Shown: positions 54,209 through 62,700 of the stretch, piece after piece | Position numbering within the stretch: the first letter of the stretch is position 1 | Layout: each line of letters opens with the position of its first letter | Assembly: GCF_900112595.1 (NCBI RefSeq) | Contig: NZ_FOMI01000003.1 | Location: 186,001 to 250,000, forward strand | Direction of reading: 5' to 3' | DNA from: Algibacter pectinivorans | GTDB lineage: Bacteria > Bacteroidota > Bacteroidia > Flavobacteriales > Flavobacteriaceae | DNA: 64,000 nt | Made by a program: the position numbers and the translations under genes | The notes under the pieces: model-generated | The model's input: only the letters and a program-made list of their open reading frames with translations | The model's database searches: none | What the model was told of the DNA's origin: nothing

Positions 54209-55297
54209 TTAAAGGTTTTTAGTTAATTTTTTAACTATTTTATTATCTGATAAAAAGGCCTTTAAAATTACTTTTATGGCGGTATAAGCAGGTACTGCTA
54301 ATATTAAACCAATAACTCCAAATAAAATACCAGTAATTAAAATCACTAAAAATATTTCTAGCGGATGCGACTTCACACTTTTTGAAAATATGATAGGTTG
54401 ACTCCCAAAATTATCGACTAATTGACCAATAGCAAATACCACAAGTACCCAAAGTGTTTTAGGTAAAATAACATCGCTAAAGGATTCTCCTAAATTGCTT
54501 GTCATGGTTAAAGTGATCATTAAAAAACCACCAACTAATGGCCCAACATAAGGTATTAAATTTAAAAGCGCACATAAAAAAGCAATAACAACGGCGTTTT
54601 CAACACCAATAATTAACAGCCCAATCATGTAAATAATGAATAGAATTAGTATTTGAAAAATTAAGCCAACAAAATATCTAGATAGTAAGTCTTTTATTTT
54701 TGTGGTGGTGGTTTTCCAACGCGATTCTTTGTTTTCTGGAATAAACGTTAAAATGCCATTTTCGAATAATCTGCTGTCTTTTAAAAAGAAAAAGGAAATA
54801 AATAAAACCGAAAATAAGCCGATGCTAAAATTTCCTAATCCGCTAATTACCGAGTTTAAAAAATCGGGTAATATGGATAAATCTATTTTAGACATTAAAT
54901 TAGATTCTTTTATGGATTTTTCGACGTCAATTTGGCGAAGATCAAAATAAGATATCACTTCCTTATATAAATTCTCAATGTTAGATTGTAGCTCCTCTAT
55001 GTTTAATAGCGATAAATTATGACCCTGTTCGAGGACTAAAGGAATAAATAAGCCTACCAATCCTACAAATAGTCCAAGCAAGATGACTATGGTAATAATT
55101 ACGGCAATTATGTTTTTAAACTTCAACTTGTTTTCTAAAAATAACACAATAGGTCGGCCAATAAGCGAAATTACTGCAGATATGGCTATATAGCCTATAA
55201 CAGATTGTATCTTATACAGAAAGAACAATACTAGGGTAACACCTAATACAACGCCTATGGCTTTTAAAATACCTTTAGAAATGGTGTTTGAATTCAT
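54209..55297 (-). CDS. AI-2E family transporter / PerM permease
   Basis: 362 aa, seven or eight membrane segments (about 12-40, 58-88, 150-175, 205-235, 238-270, 275-300, 310-345). Family features: IGRPIVLFLENKLKFKN, FFFLKDSRLF, LLNLIPYVGPLVGGFLMI and SKSVKSHPLEIFLVILITG followed by LAVPAYTAIK. Members export small molecules or act as Na+/H+ antiporters; the AI-2 name is historic. Upstream gene of a minus-strand unit with the THUMP-like methyltransferase (8-base gap). Function of this member unknown. Confidence 0.9.
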   Translation of the reverse strand: MNSNTISKGILKAIGVVLGVTLVLFFLYKIQSVIGYIAISAVISLIGRPIVLFLENKLKFKNIIAVIITIVILLGLFVGLVGLFIPLVLEQGHNLSLLNIEELQSNIENLYKEVISYFDLRQIDVEKSIKESNLMSKIDLSILPDFLNSVISGLGNFSIGLFSVLFISFFFLKDSRLFENGILTFIPENKESRWKTTTTKIKDLLSRYFVGLIFQILILFIIYMIGLLIIGVENAVVIAFLCALLNLIPYVGPLVGGFLMITLTMTSNLGESFSDVILPKTLWVLVVFAIGQLVDNFGSQPIIFSKSVKSHPLEIFLVILITGILFGVIGLILAVPAYTAIKVILKAFLSDNKIVKKLTKNL

Positions 55298-55349
55298 TTA
55301 GTAAATATAATATTATTTTAAATGCAGTGTAGTGCTAATTTTAAAATCG

Positions 55350-55850
55350 CTATTGCAGTTGTTTGGTTATTTCGTAAAGCGCAATGTTGGTGGCTTGAAC
55401 CACATTCATACTACTGTTTTGCCCAAACATGTTTATGTGAACAATAGTATCGCAAAACTTAAGTATGCGGTCGGATACGCCAAAATTTTCATCGCCTATT
55501 ACCATAGCTATCGGTGCTTTGTTTGAAAATATAGTGTTGTGTATGGCTTTACTATTTTCGGTAATTTCTAAAGCTAGAATTTGGTAACCTTTCGATTTTA
55601 ATGACTCTACAGCGGTTAAAGCAGAATTGGTAATTTCATACGGCACTACTTTTTCAGTAGCTCTAGAGGTTTTTGCCATTTTGCGGCCCAACTGAATATT
55701 TTCGCCACAAAGCATTAGTTTCTCAATACCAAAAGCATCGGCAATTCTAAACAAACTACCAATATTAGGTGCATTGGTAACGTTATCGCAAATTAATGTA
55801 ATAGGGAAGGTTCTTACAGTAAAATTGGTGTTATAGTGGTTGAGTTGCAT
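55350..55850 (-). CDS. TrmH family RNA methyltransferase
   Basis: 166 aa. SPOUT knot: NVTNAPNIGSLFRIADAFG (motif 1), IAMVIGDENFGVSDRILKFC (motif 2), MNVVQATNIALYEITKQ (motif 3). Arg in the RATEKVVPYE segment fits the TrmH pattern. 2'-O-ribose methylation of tRNA or rRNA is expected. It is a second, distinct TrmH-type protein in this window, different in sequence from the one at 52187. Monocistronic on the minus strand. Confidence 0.9.
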   Translation of the reverse strand: MQLNHYNTNFTVRTFPITLICDNVTNAPNIGSLFRIADAFGIEKLMLCGENIQLGRKMAKTSRATEKVVPYEITNSALTAVESLKSKGYQILALEITENSKAIHNTIFSNKAPIAMVIGDENFGVSDRILKFCDTIVHINMFGQNSSMNVVQATNIALYEITKQLQ

Positions 55851-55869
55851 AATTAAGTTGGCGGTAAGC

Positions 55870-55893
55870 AGTATTCAATATTCAGTATTCAGT
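55870..55893. repeat. Short tandem 7-bp repeat
   Basis: AGTATTC-A-ATATTC-AGTATTC-AGT, three imperfect 7-bp units just upstream of the TrmH-type gene. Too short to suggest a function. Confidence 0.4.
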
Positions 55894-55935
55894 TTGCAAT
55901 TTTGTTTGGTCCCTTTGGGGTTTGGGTCTTGTTTT

Positions 55936-56577
55936 TTAATTTTCAAAAGCATATTTAACAATGTTGGCACCCATTTTAAGTGCTTTTTCTCTTACTTCGG
56001 CGGGGTCGTTATGCACTTCGGGGTCTTCCCAACCATCACCCAAATCACTTTCATAGGTGAATAATAATATCAAACGGTCTTCATTAAAAATACCAAAAGC
56101 TTGCGGACGTTTGCCATCGTGTTCGTGTATTTTTGGCAAGCCATTGGGGAATTTAAAAGCATAATTAAAAATAGGATGGTTATTTGGTAATTCTATCAAA
56201 TCTTTATCCGGAAATACTTTTTTAAGTTCTTTGGTTATGTATGGCTGCATGCCGTAATTATCGTCAATATGTAAAAAACCACCAGACATTAAATAATTAC
56301 GTAGGTTTTCGGCATCTGTGTCGCTAAAAAACACATTTCCGTGGCCAGTCATGTGTAATAAGGGGTACTGAAAAATATCTGTACTTCCGGTTTCAACGGT
56401 TTCGGGTTTTGGGTTTATTTTAGTTCTTAAACTGGTGTTGCAATACTTAATAAGGTTTGGTAAAGCTGTAGGGTTCCCGTACCAATCGCCACCACCTTTA
56501 TATTTTAAAATAGCTAAATCTTGGCTAAAAACGAAAAGAGAAAAAAGGCTTGAGAAAAGAGATAAATATAATTTCAT
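55936..56577 (-). CDS. DUF4159 domain-containing protein
   Basis: 213 aa with a signal peptide (1-18, LFVFSQ). Family marks: LKYKGGGDWYGNPTALPNLI, YPLLHMTGHGNVFFSDTDAE, LRNYLMSGGFLHIDDNYGMQ and LLFTYESDLGDGWEDPEVH. DUF4159 proteins have a Rossmann-like, glutamine-amidotransferase-like fold without known activity and are often beside gliding or envelope genes. Here it ends a three-gene unit (isomerase, rsmE, DUF4159) with a 6-base gap after rsmE. Confidence 0.88.
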   Translation of the reverse strand: MKLYLSLFSSLFSLFVFSQDLAILKYKGGGDWYGNPTALPNLIKYCNTSLRTKINPKPETVETGSTDIFQYPLLHMTGHGNVFFSDTDAENLRNYLMSGGFLHIDDNYGMQPYITKELKKVFPDKDLIELPNNHPIFNYAFKFPNGLPKIHEHDGKRPQAFGIFNEDRLILLFTYESDLGDGWEDPEVHNDPAEVREKALKMGANIVKYAFEN

Positions 56578-56583
56578 AGAAAA

Positions 56584-57288
56584 TTATTCGTTTGTAAACG
56601 CTACCGAATGACAGGCTACAATAGCAGCTGTTTCTGTTCGCAATCTAGTTTCACCCAAAGTTACAGGAATAAAATTGTTTTCTAGTGCTTTGGTTATTTC
56701 TTTAACAGAAAAATCACCTTCGGGTCCAATTAAAATAGTAGTGTTAGAGCCAGGTTTTAACTGTTGTTTTAATGATTTTTTATCGGTTTCCTCGCAATGT
56801 GCAATAAACCTTTCGGTTTTAAAATCTTGCTCGATAAAATCTTGAAACGAAATGGCCTTGTGTAATTTTGGCAAATAACAACTTAACGATTGTTTCATAG
56901 CTGATTGCAAAATGCGCTCAAAACGTTCTGGTTTTATTACTTTACGTTCGCTATGGTCGCAAATTATAGGGGTAATGCTGTCTATACCTATTTCGGTGGC
57001 CTTTTCTAAAAACCACTCGTAACGATCGTTCATTTTAGTTGGCGCTACAGCCAAATGCAAGCTGTAATTGCGTTTAGGTTGTAGTACCTTCGAAACAATA
57101 TTTGCTGTACATTTATTAATATTAGGCACCGAAATTTCTGCAGTAAATAGCCATCCCTTACCATTTGTTATGTATAGCGTGTCGCCCATGGTTTTACGCA
57201 ACACTTTTACAATGTGTTTGCTTTCATCTCTATTAAAAGTGAAAAGCGCGGTTTCTTCTGTTATGTCTGGGCTATAAAAAAGCTGCAT
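56584..57288 (-). CDS. rsmE: 16S rRNA (uracil(1498)-N(3))-methyltransferase RsmE
   Basis: 234 aa. N-terminal PUA-like domain (HIVKVLRKTMGDTLYITNGK) and C-terminal SPOUT knot with NDRYEWFLEKATEIGIDSIT, CDHSERK, ERFERILQSAMKQSLSCYLP, TTILIGPEGDFSVKEI and VTLGETRLRTETAAI. Methylates N3 of U1498 in 16S rRNA. The start codon shares one base with the stop of the upstream isomerase gene (TAATG). Normal length. Firm. Confidence 0.96.
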   Translation of the reverse strand: MQLFYSPDITEETALFTFNRDESKHIVKVLRKTMGDTLYITNGKGWLFTAEISVPNINKCTANIVSKVLQPKRNYSLHLAVAPTKMNDRYEWFLEKATEIGIDSITPIICDHSERKVIKPERFERILQSAMKQSLSCYLPKLHKAISFQDFIEQDFKTERFIAHCEETDKKSLKQQLKPGSNTTILIGPEGDFSVKEITKALENNFIPVTLGETRLRTETAAIVACHSVAFTNE

Positions 57289-57923
57289 TATAATTTAGAT
57301 TCAACTATTTTTAATACGTCAATTTCTAAAATTTCTTTTGGTTCGTGTGTTTTTAAAATAACATAGTACCAATGTTCCGATGGTACATCTACTGTAAAGA
57401 TTTCATTTAACTCATGAGGTTCGCTAAATACATTAGTTTCAAAAGCAGGGTGAGTTTCTTCTTTTAAAAACCATCCTAAATCGCCACCTTTTTTGGCATT
57501 AGCATCCATGGAATATTGTTTTGCTAAAAAATCGAAAGGTGCACCGTTATGGTATTTAGTTATAATTTGATCTCTAAGGGTATTAATTTCCTCTAGTTTA
57601 TATTTTGAGCCATCTAAGTAGATATAAGATAATCTCTCGTAATTTTTTTTCGTTTTATTTACGACTTTGTAATATGTTTTTTCGAACTCGCCGTCGTTAA
57701 CTTTTTTACCTCCAATCCCTAATTTAAAGAGCTCTTTAGCTAAAATTGTTTTATGCTTCTCTTCGTTAAAGGTAATTAATTTGTTTTTTTTCGATTTAGT
57801 TGTTTTTAAATACGTTTCGGCTTGTTCTGTGGTTTCTAAAATATCTAAGTCTTTTTCGATAGAAGTTTGTGCGTTTACACAAGCTGTGCTAATTAGTAAT
57901 AAAACAAGTAATTTTTGTAACAT
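57288..57923 (-). CDS. Parvulin-type peptidyl-prolyl cis-trans isomerase
   Basis: 211 aa from ATG 57923 (MLQKLLVLLLISTACVNAQ); a TTG seven codons earlier is possible but would spoil the signal peptide. Signal peptide, helical linker (residues ~20-85), then a PpiC rotamase domain (about 95-205; LRDQIITKYHNGAPFDFLAK, QYSMDANAKKGGDLGWF, VFSEPHELNEIF, HWYYVILKTHEPKE). Periplasmic folding catalyst. First gene of the unit with rsmE and the DUF4159 gene. Role of the residue-poor helical linker unknown. Confidence 0.88.
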   Translation of the reverse strand: MLQKLLVLLLISTACVNAQTSIEKDLDILETTEQAETYLKTTKSKKNKLITFNEEKHKTILAKELFKLGIGGKKVNDGEFEKTYYKVVNKTKKNYERLSYIYLDGSKYKLEEINTLRDQIITKYHNGAPFDFLAKQYSMDANAKKGGDLGWFLKEETHPAFETNVFSEPHELNEIFTVDVPSEHWYYVILKTHEPKEILEIDVLKIVESKL

Positions 57924-58087
57924 AAGAGTAGGTTTTAATTTCAATTTTCAAATTTATAAGGAAAATTGGAGCGTTTAAAAAAAAATCAATAAGTTTTCAA
58001 GAAGTTGTTGTTTATAACTTATGATGGTAGATTAATTGCTTTAAAAAATTGGATATAAAAGTAATTAGAAGTTACTATTTTGTGTGT

Positions 58088-58390
58088 TTATATTTTCTTC
58101 TTAGTCGGATCTTGTTTATTTGCAAAAAGTGAAATAATTTCAATAGAATTATTGTTTTTCCTGTAATACAAAGTATTGTGTTTATCCACTACTGCTCTTC
58201 TTATCTCTATTTTACTTAAAGCATTAGGAAAGATTTCGGGAGTTTTAGAAATTAACTCGATAGTATGATCTAGTTTGTTTGAAAAATTAACTAATTCTTT
58301 ATTAGTCCAATGAGTTTCTAAATATGTAATTGTATCCTTTAATTCGGAAATAGCATGGTCTGTCCATAAAACTTTATAGACGCTTTCCAT
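58088..58390 (-). CDS. RelE/ParE-family toxin
   Basis: 100 aa. ParE/RelE fold: YKVLWTDHAISELKDTITYL, FSNKLDHTIELISKTPEIFP and IRRAVVDKHNTLYYRKNNNS with C-terminal IEIISLFANKQDP. Members poison gyrase (ParE) or cut mRNA on ribosomes (RelE); the sequence looks more ParE-like. Overlaps its antitoxin gene by 17 bp. Activity of this copy untested. The last residues (DPTKKKI) are complete, with no sign of decay. Confidence 0.88.
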   Translation of the reverse strand: MESVYKVLWTDHAISELKDTITYLETHWTNKELVNFSNKLDHTIELISKTPEIFPNALSKIEIRRAVVDKHNTLYYRKNNNSIEIISLFANKQDPTKKKI

Positions 58391-58607
58391 AAATTTTTCT
58401 TACTTCGGAGTGGGAAGTTAGTTTTTTGTTATCGGCGTCTTCAATTCCTTTTTCAATAGATTTTTTTTCAGATTCTGATATGTCGTTCCACCAATCTGCC
58501 TGTTCAGTTTCTCGTAATTTCATTAATTTATCAATTAAAGATTGATCGTTCAAAGTCGATAACCATTGAATTAATTCGATTTTTTTATTTTGAAGACTTA
58601 AATCCAT
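58374..58607 (-). CDS. Antitoxin of the ParE/RelE-type pair
   Basis: 77 aa, acidic in its middle. N-terminal LQNKKIELIQWLSTLNDQSL forms helices and ESEKKSIEKGIEDADNKKLT with HSEVRKIYGKRL is the toxin-binding tail typical of Bacteroidota antitoxins beside RelE/ParE proteins. No clear DNA-binding motif. Located 25 bases downstream of tsaD and overlapping the toxin gene. Such antitoxins neutralise the toxin by direct binding. Confidence 0.83.
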   Translation of the reverse strand: MDLSLQNKKIELIQWLSTLNDQSLIDKLMKLRETEQADWWNDISESEKKSIEKGIEDADNKKLTSHSEVRKIYGKRL

Positions 58608-58632
58608 AATATCAAAGTTACAAATTTTATAA

Positions 58633-59655
58633 TTAAATCTTCAATCTAGCCGAGGCCACAACATTCTGCTCTGCAAAATCGCCTTCTAAAAATTTTAAAT
58701 AGCCAACAATGGCAATCATAGCAGCATTATCGGTAGTAAATTCAAACTTAGGAATGTAAGTTGTCCATCCAAATTTTTGTTCGCCATCTTTTAAAGCTTT
58801 ACGAATTCCAGAATTTGCCGAAACCCCGCCCCCAATAGCAATATTCTTAATACCTGTTTGCTTCGAGGCGAGTTTTAATTTGTCCATTAAAATACCAATA
58901 ATAGTATATTGAATAGAGGCACAAATATCATTTAAGTTTTCTTCAATAAAATTTGGGTTGGCTTTAACCTCGCGCTGTATAAAATAAAGCACAGCGGTTT
59001 TAAAGCCAGAGAAACTAAAGTTTAAACCGTCCACTTTTGGTTTCGTAAATTTAAAGGCTTTCGGGTTTCCTAAAGCGGCACGTTTATCAATTTCTGGTCC
59101 AGCAGGATAGCCCAATCCTAAAATTTTTCCGCTTTTATCAAAAGCCTCACCAACAGCATCATCAATGGTTTCGCCAATAACGGTCATATCAAAATAGTGA
59201 TCTACTTTTACTATTTGCGTATGGCCACCAGAAATCGTCATAGCTAAAAACGGAAAAGGTGGCTTATTATAACCATCTTCATCAATATAATGGGCTAAAA
59301 TATGCCCTTGCATGTGGTTTACATCAATTAGAGGGATGTTTAAACCATAAGCCAAAGATTTAGCAAACGAGGTTCCTACCAATAAACTTCCCATTAATCC
59401 TGGGCCTTTAGTAAAGGCAATAGCATGTAATTCATTTTTAGTAATACCTGCTTTTTCTAAGGCTTGGTGTACTACAGGAACTATGTTTTGTTGGTGCGCT
59501 CTAGACGCTAATTCTGGTACAACACCACCATAGGCTTCGTGTATTTTTTGGTTGGCAATAACATTACTTAAAATGCGTCCGTTATAAATTATAGAAGCCG
59601 CTGTATCATCGCAAGACGACTCAATTCCTAGAATGTAAATATTTTGTGAAGACAT
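58633..59655 (-). CDS. tsaD: tRNA N6-threonylcarbamoyladenosine transferase TsaD
   Basis: 340 aa. With TsaB/E it attaches threonylcarbamoyl to A37 of ANN-decoding tRNAs. Motifs: ILGIESSCDDTAASI, GGVVPELASRAHQQNIVPVV, VNHMQGHILAHYID (metal His residues), ISGGHTQIV, ETIDDAVGEAFDKSGKILGL and NIAIGGGVSANSGIR with the final TDNAAMIA metal Asp. Normal length. Divergent from the TamB gene, a common flavobacterial arrangement. Firm. Confidence 0.97.
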   Translation of the reverse strand: MSSQNIYILGIESSCDDTAASIIYNGRILSNVIANQKIHEAYGGVVPELASRAHQQNIVPVVHQALEKAGITKNELHAIAFTKGPGLMGSLLVGTSFAKSLAYGLNIPLIDVNHMQGHILAHYIDEDGYNKPPFPFLAMTISGGHTQIVKVDHYFDMTVIGETIDDAVGEAFDKSGKILGLGYPAGPEIDKRAALGNPKAFKFTKPKVDGLNFSFSGFKTAVLYFIQREVKANPNFIEENLNDICASIQYTIIGILMDKLKLASKQTGIKNIAIGGGVSANSGIRKALKDGEQKFGWTTYIPKFEFTTDNAAMIAIVGYLKFLEGDFAEQNVVASARLKI

Positions 59656-59731
59656 TAATAAATATTAGGCACAATAATTGTTAATTTTGAAAACGAATAA
59701 GCATCTTTGTGCATCCATACGTTCGTATATG

Positions 59732-59739
59732 CAAAAGTA
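59732..59739 (-). promoter_or_regulatory. Candidate -7 element for tsaD
   Basis: TACTTTTG on the minus strand, 76 bp before the tsaD ATG; no clear -33 TTG. Confidence 0.35.
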
Positions 59740-59772
59740 GTTTATTCTTAATAAAGTTATAACTTAAAGGAC

Positions 59773-62700
59773 ATCAAAAAATTTCTAAAAATACTTTTAA
59801 AATTAGCAGGTATTTTGCTAATGTTATTCATCATATTGGTGTTGGTGCTTTCTATTCCCTATATTCAAACAAGGTTAGGTAAGTATGCTACTAAGCGTTT
59901 AAACGACGATTTTAAAACCAATATCAATATAGATAAGGTGAGTTTGCAATTTAATGGCGATATAGAAATTAAAGATATTTACATTGAAGACTACAAAAAA
60001 GACACACTAATAAGCATTACAGAATTAAATACATCTATTTTAAGCTTCAGAAATTTATACCAAGGCAATCTAGTTTTTGGTGATATTGATATTGAAAACT
60101 TGCTCTTTAACATTAAAACCTATAAAGATGAGGAGCAAACTAACTTGGATGTTTTTGTAGATAGATTTGAAAGTGATAACCCAAGAACGGGTAAAAGCAA
60201 CTTTTTGCTATCCTCAAGCGATGTTTCCATTTACAACAGTGTTTTTATGCTGTCCGATGAAAACAAAGAAACCACCAAAGTGCTCCATTTTGAAGACTTA
60301 AATATTAACGCCACTAACTTTTTAATTAATGGAAGCGATGTGAGCGCACGTATAAATACTTTAGCTTTTAAGGATAGTAGAGGTGTAGAGGTTAAAAATA
60401 TGATGACGGATTTCGCATACACCTTAACCGATATGACCTTTGCAAACCTGCAGATAAAAACACCAAACTCGATACTAAAAGGCGATTTAAAGTTTTTGTA
60501 TGCGCGAGAGGATTTACAATATTTTGTTGATAAAGTAAAGGTTGAAGCAAGTTTTAAAGACTCTAAGGTTTTGTTGGATGAGCTTAACACGTTTTATAAC
60601 GAGTTTGGCGCCAACCAATCGGCAACATTTAGTACCGATGTTACAGGAACTTTAAACGATTTATACACCAGCAATTTAAGGTTAAATACAAACTCTAAAA
60701 CTAGAGTTTATGGCGATATTAATTTTAAAAACCTATTTAATAAAGAGGATCATAATTTTTATATGAATGGGAATTTTAGCAACCTATCATCTACATACAA
60801 AGATTTAAAAGCGCTATTACCAAATGTTTTGGGCGAAGCTATACCATCTTCTTTCGATCGTTTGGGATATTTTACGGTTAGAGGAAATTCTCAAATTACA
60901 TCATCAAAAGTATTAGCCGATATAGAAATTGATACCGAATTAGGTTTTGTAGATTCTAACCTAGAAATTACAAAAATTAACGATATTGATAATGCCGATT
61001 ACAAAGGCCAGATTATTTTCGAGCAATTCCATTTTGGAGTGTTTTTAGACGATCCAAACTTCGGGAAAGGTTCTTTGGATTTTGATGTTAACGGAAAAGG
61101 GTTTACTGCCGAAAAGGTAGATACACAAGTTAAAGGAGAGGTTTTCGAACTCCTTTATAATCAATACAATTACAACAATATTAAAGTTGCGGGAAATTTA
61201 CAGAACAAAATTTTTGATGGAAATTTAAATGTTAGCGATAAAAACTTAAAATTAAATTTTACAGGATTAGTAGATTTTTCTGAAACCGTAAAAAAATACG
61301 ATTTCGAGGCTATTGTAGATCATGCCAATTTAAACGCGCTTAACTTTGTTAAAAAAGATAGCATCTCTATTTTTAGAAGTCGTGTTAAAATGAATATGAA
61401 TAGTAGTAGTTTTGATGATGCTGTTGGTAAAATAGCCTTTACCAAAACGAGATACGAAAACGAAAACGATACCTATTTTTTCGATAAGTTTGATATTTCG
61501 TCAAGGTTTGAAGACGATACGCGATACGTAGAGTTTATCTCTCCAGATATTATTGAAGGCGAATTAAAAGGTCATTTCTTTTTAAAGGACCTAAAAAAGC
61601 TATTCGAAAATTCTATTGGTCATATTTACACCAATTACATTCCGCACGAGGTAGATACCAATCAAAGTATCGATTTTAACTTCAAAATTTACAATAAAAT
61701 TGTCGAAGTTATTTATCCGGAATTAGAGCTTGCCAAAAACACGTTTATTAGAGGGCGTGTAGAAAGCGAGGAGGAAAATTTTAAGCTCACTTTTAAATCG
61801 CCTAAAATTAAATACTTAAAAAACTTTGCTAATAATATCGAGTTGCAAGTCGATAATAGCAACCCCTTATTTAACACCTACGTAGAGATTGATAGTTTAA
61901 GTACTAATTACTACAGCATATCTAAATTTAACCTAATTAATGTAACGGTAAGCGATACGCTGTTTATGCGATCGGAGTTTTCTGGAGGAAACCGAAATAA
62001 AGATAACTTCAACTTAAGTTTTTACCATACTATAAATGAAGCTAACGAGTCGGTAATTGGTTTTAAACAGTCCGATATAACTATAAAGGATTACAAGTGG
62101 TTTATAAACGAAGATCAAGATAAATTTCATAAAATAACATTCGATAAAAAACTATCTAGGTTCGATATCGATAAGTTTAGGGTTAACCATAATAACGAGG
62201 AAATTAAGTTTTCTGGTTTTGTTCGCGATTCTACTCAAAAGGATATAAAACTAAATTTTACTAATGTAGATTTAGCTAAAATAACGCCCGATATAGATAG
62301 TTTATCCTTGGCAGGAAATGTTAATGGTAAGTTAGATATTTTACAGCAAAACGGTAGCTACCTACCAAATTCTACTATTGTAATAGACGATTTAAAGGTT
62401 AACGATTTCTTATTAGGCTCTTTTGATGCTACTATAAAAGGAAACGAGTCGCTTACCAATTATAATGTAGATGCTACTATTAAAAACGATATTACACGCT
62501 CGTTTGCAGCAAAAGGAGATATTTCGGTTTCTGGAAAACAATCGGCTATTAATGTAGTATTAGATTTTAATGCCTTTAACTTATCGCCTTTAAATCCGTT
62601 GTTAGATGGCGTATTGTCAAATATTAGGGGCGAAGCCAATGGTAGCGTAAATGTTATTGGCGATTTAAAGAAACCCGATTTTAATGGCGATTTAATAGTT

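Noticed and set aside
55870-55893. Tandem AGTATTC units as an array or attachment site
   Set aside because: Only three short imperfect units, with no associated integrase or cas gene; listed only as a minor repeat.
58021-58087. A third gene of the toxin-antitoxin locus
   Set aside because: The spacer downstream of the toxin has no ORF of useful length and no clear terminator.
60231-60590. Minus-strand ORFs at 60231-60590 and 63247-63465
   Set aside because: They lie within the continuous plus-strand TamB frame, which I translated to the end of the window without a stop.
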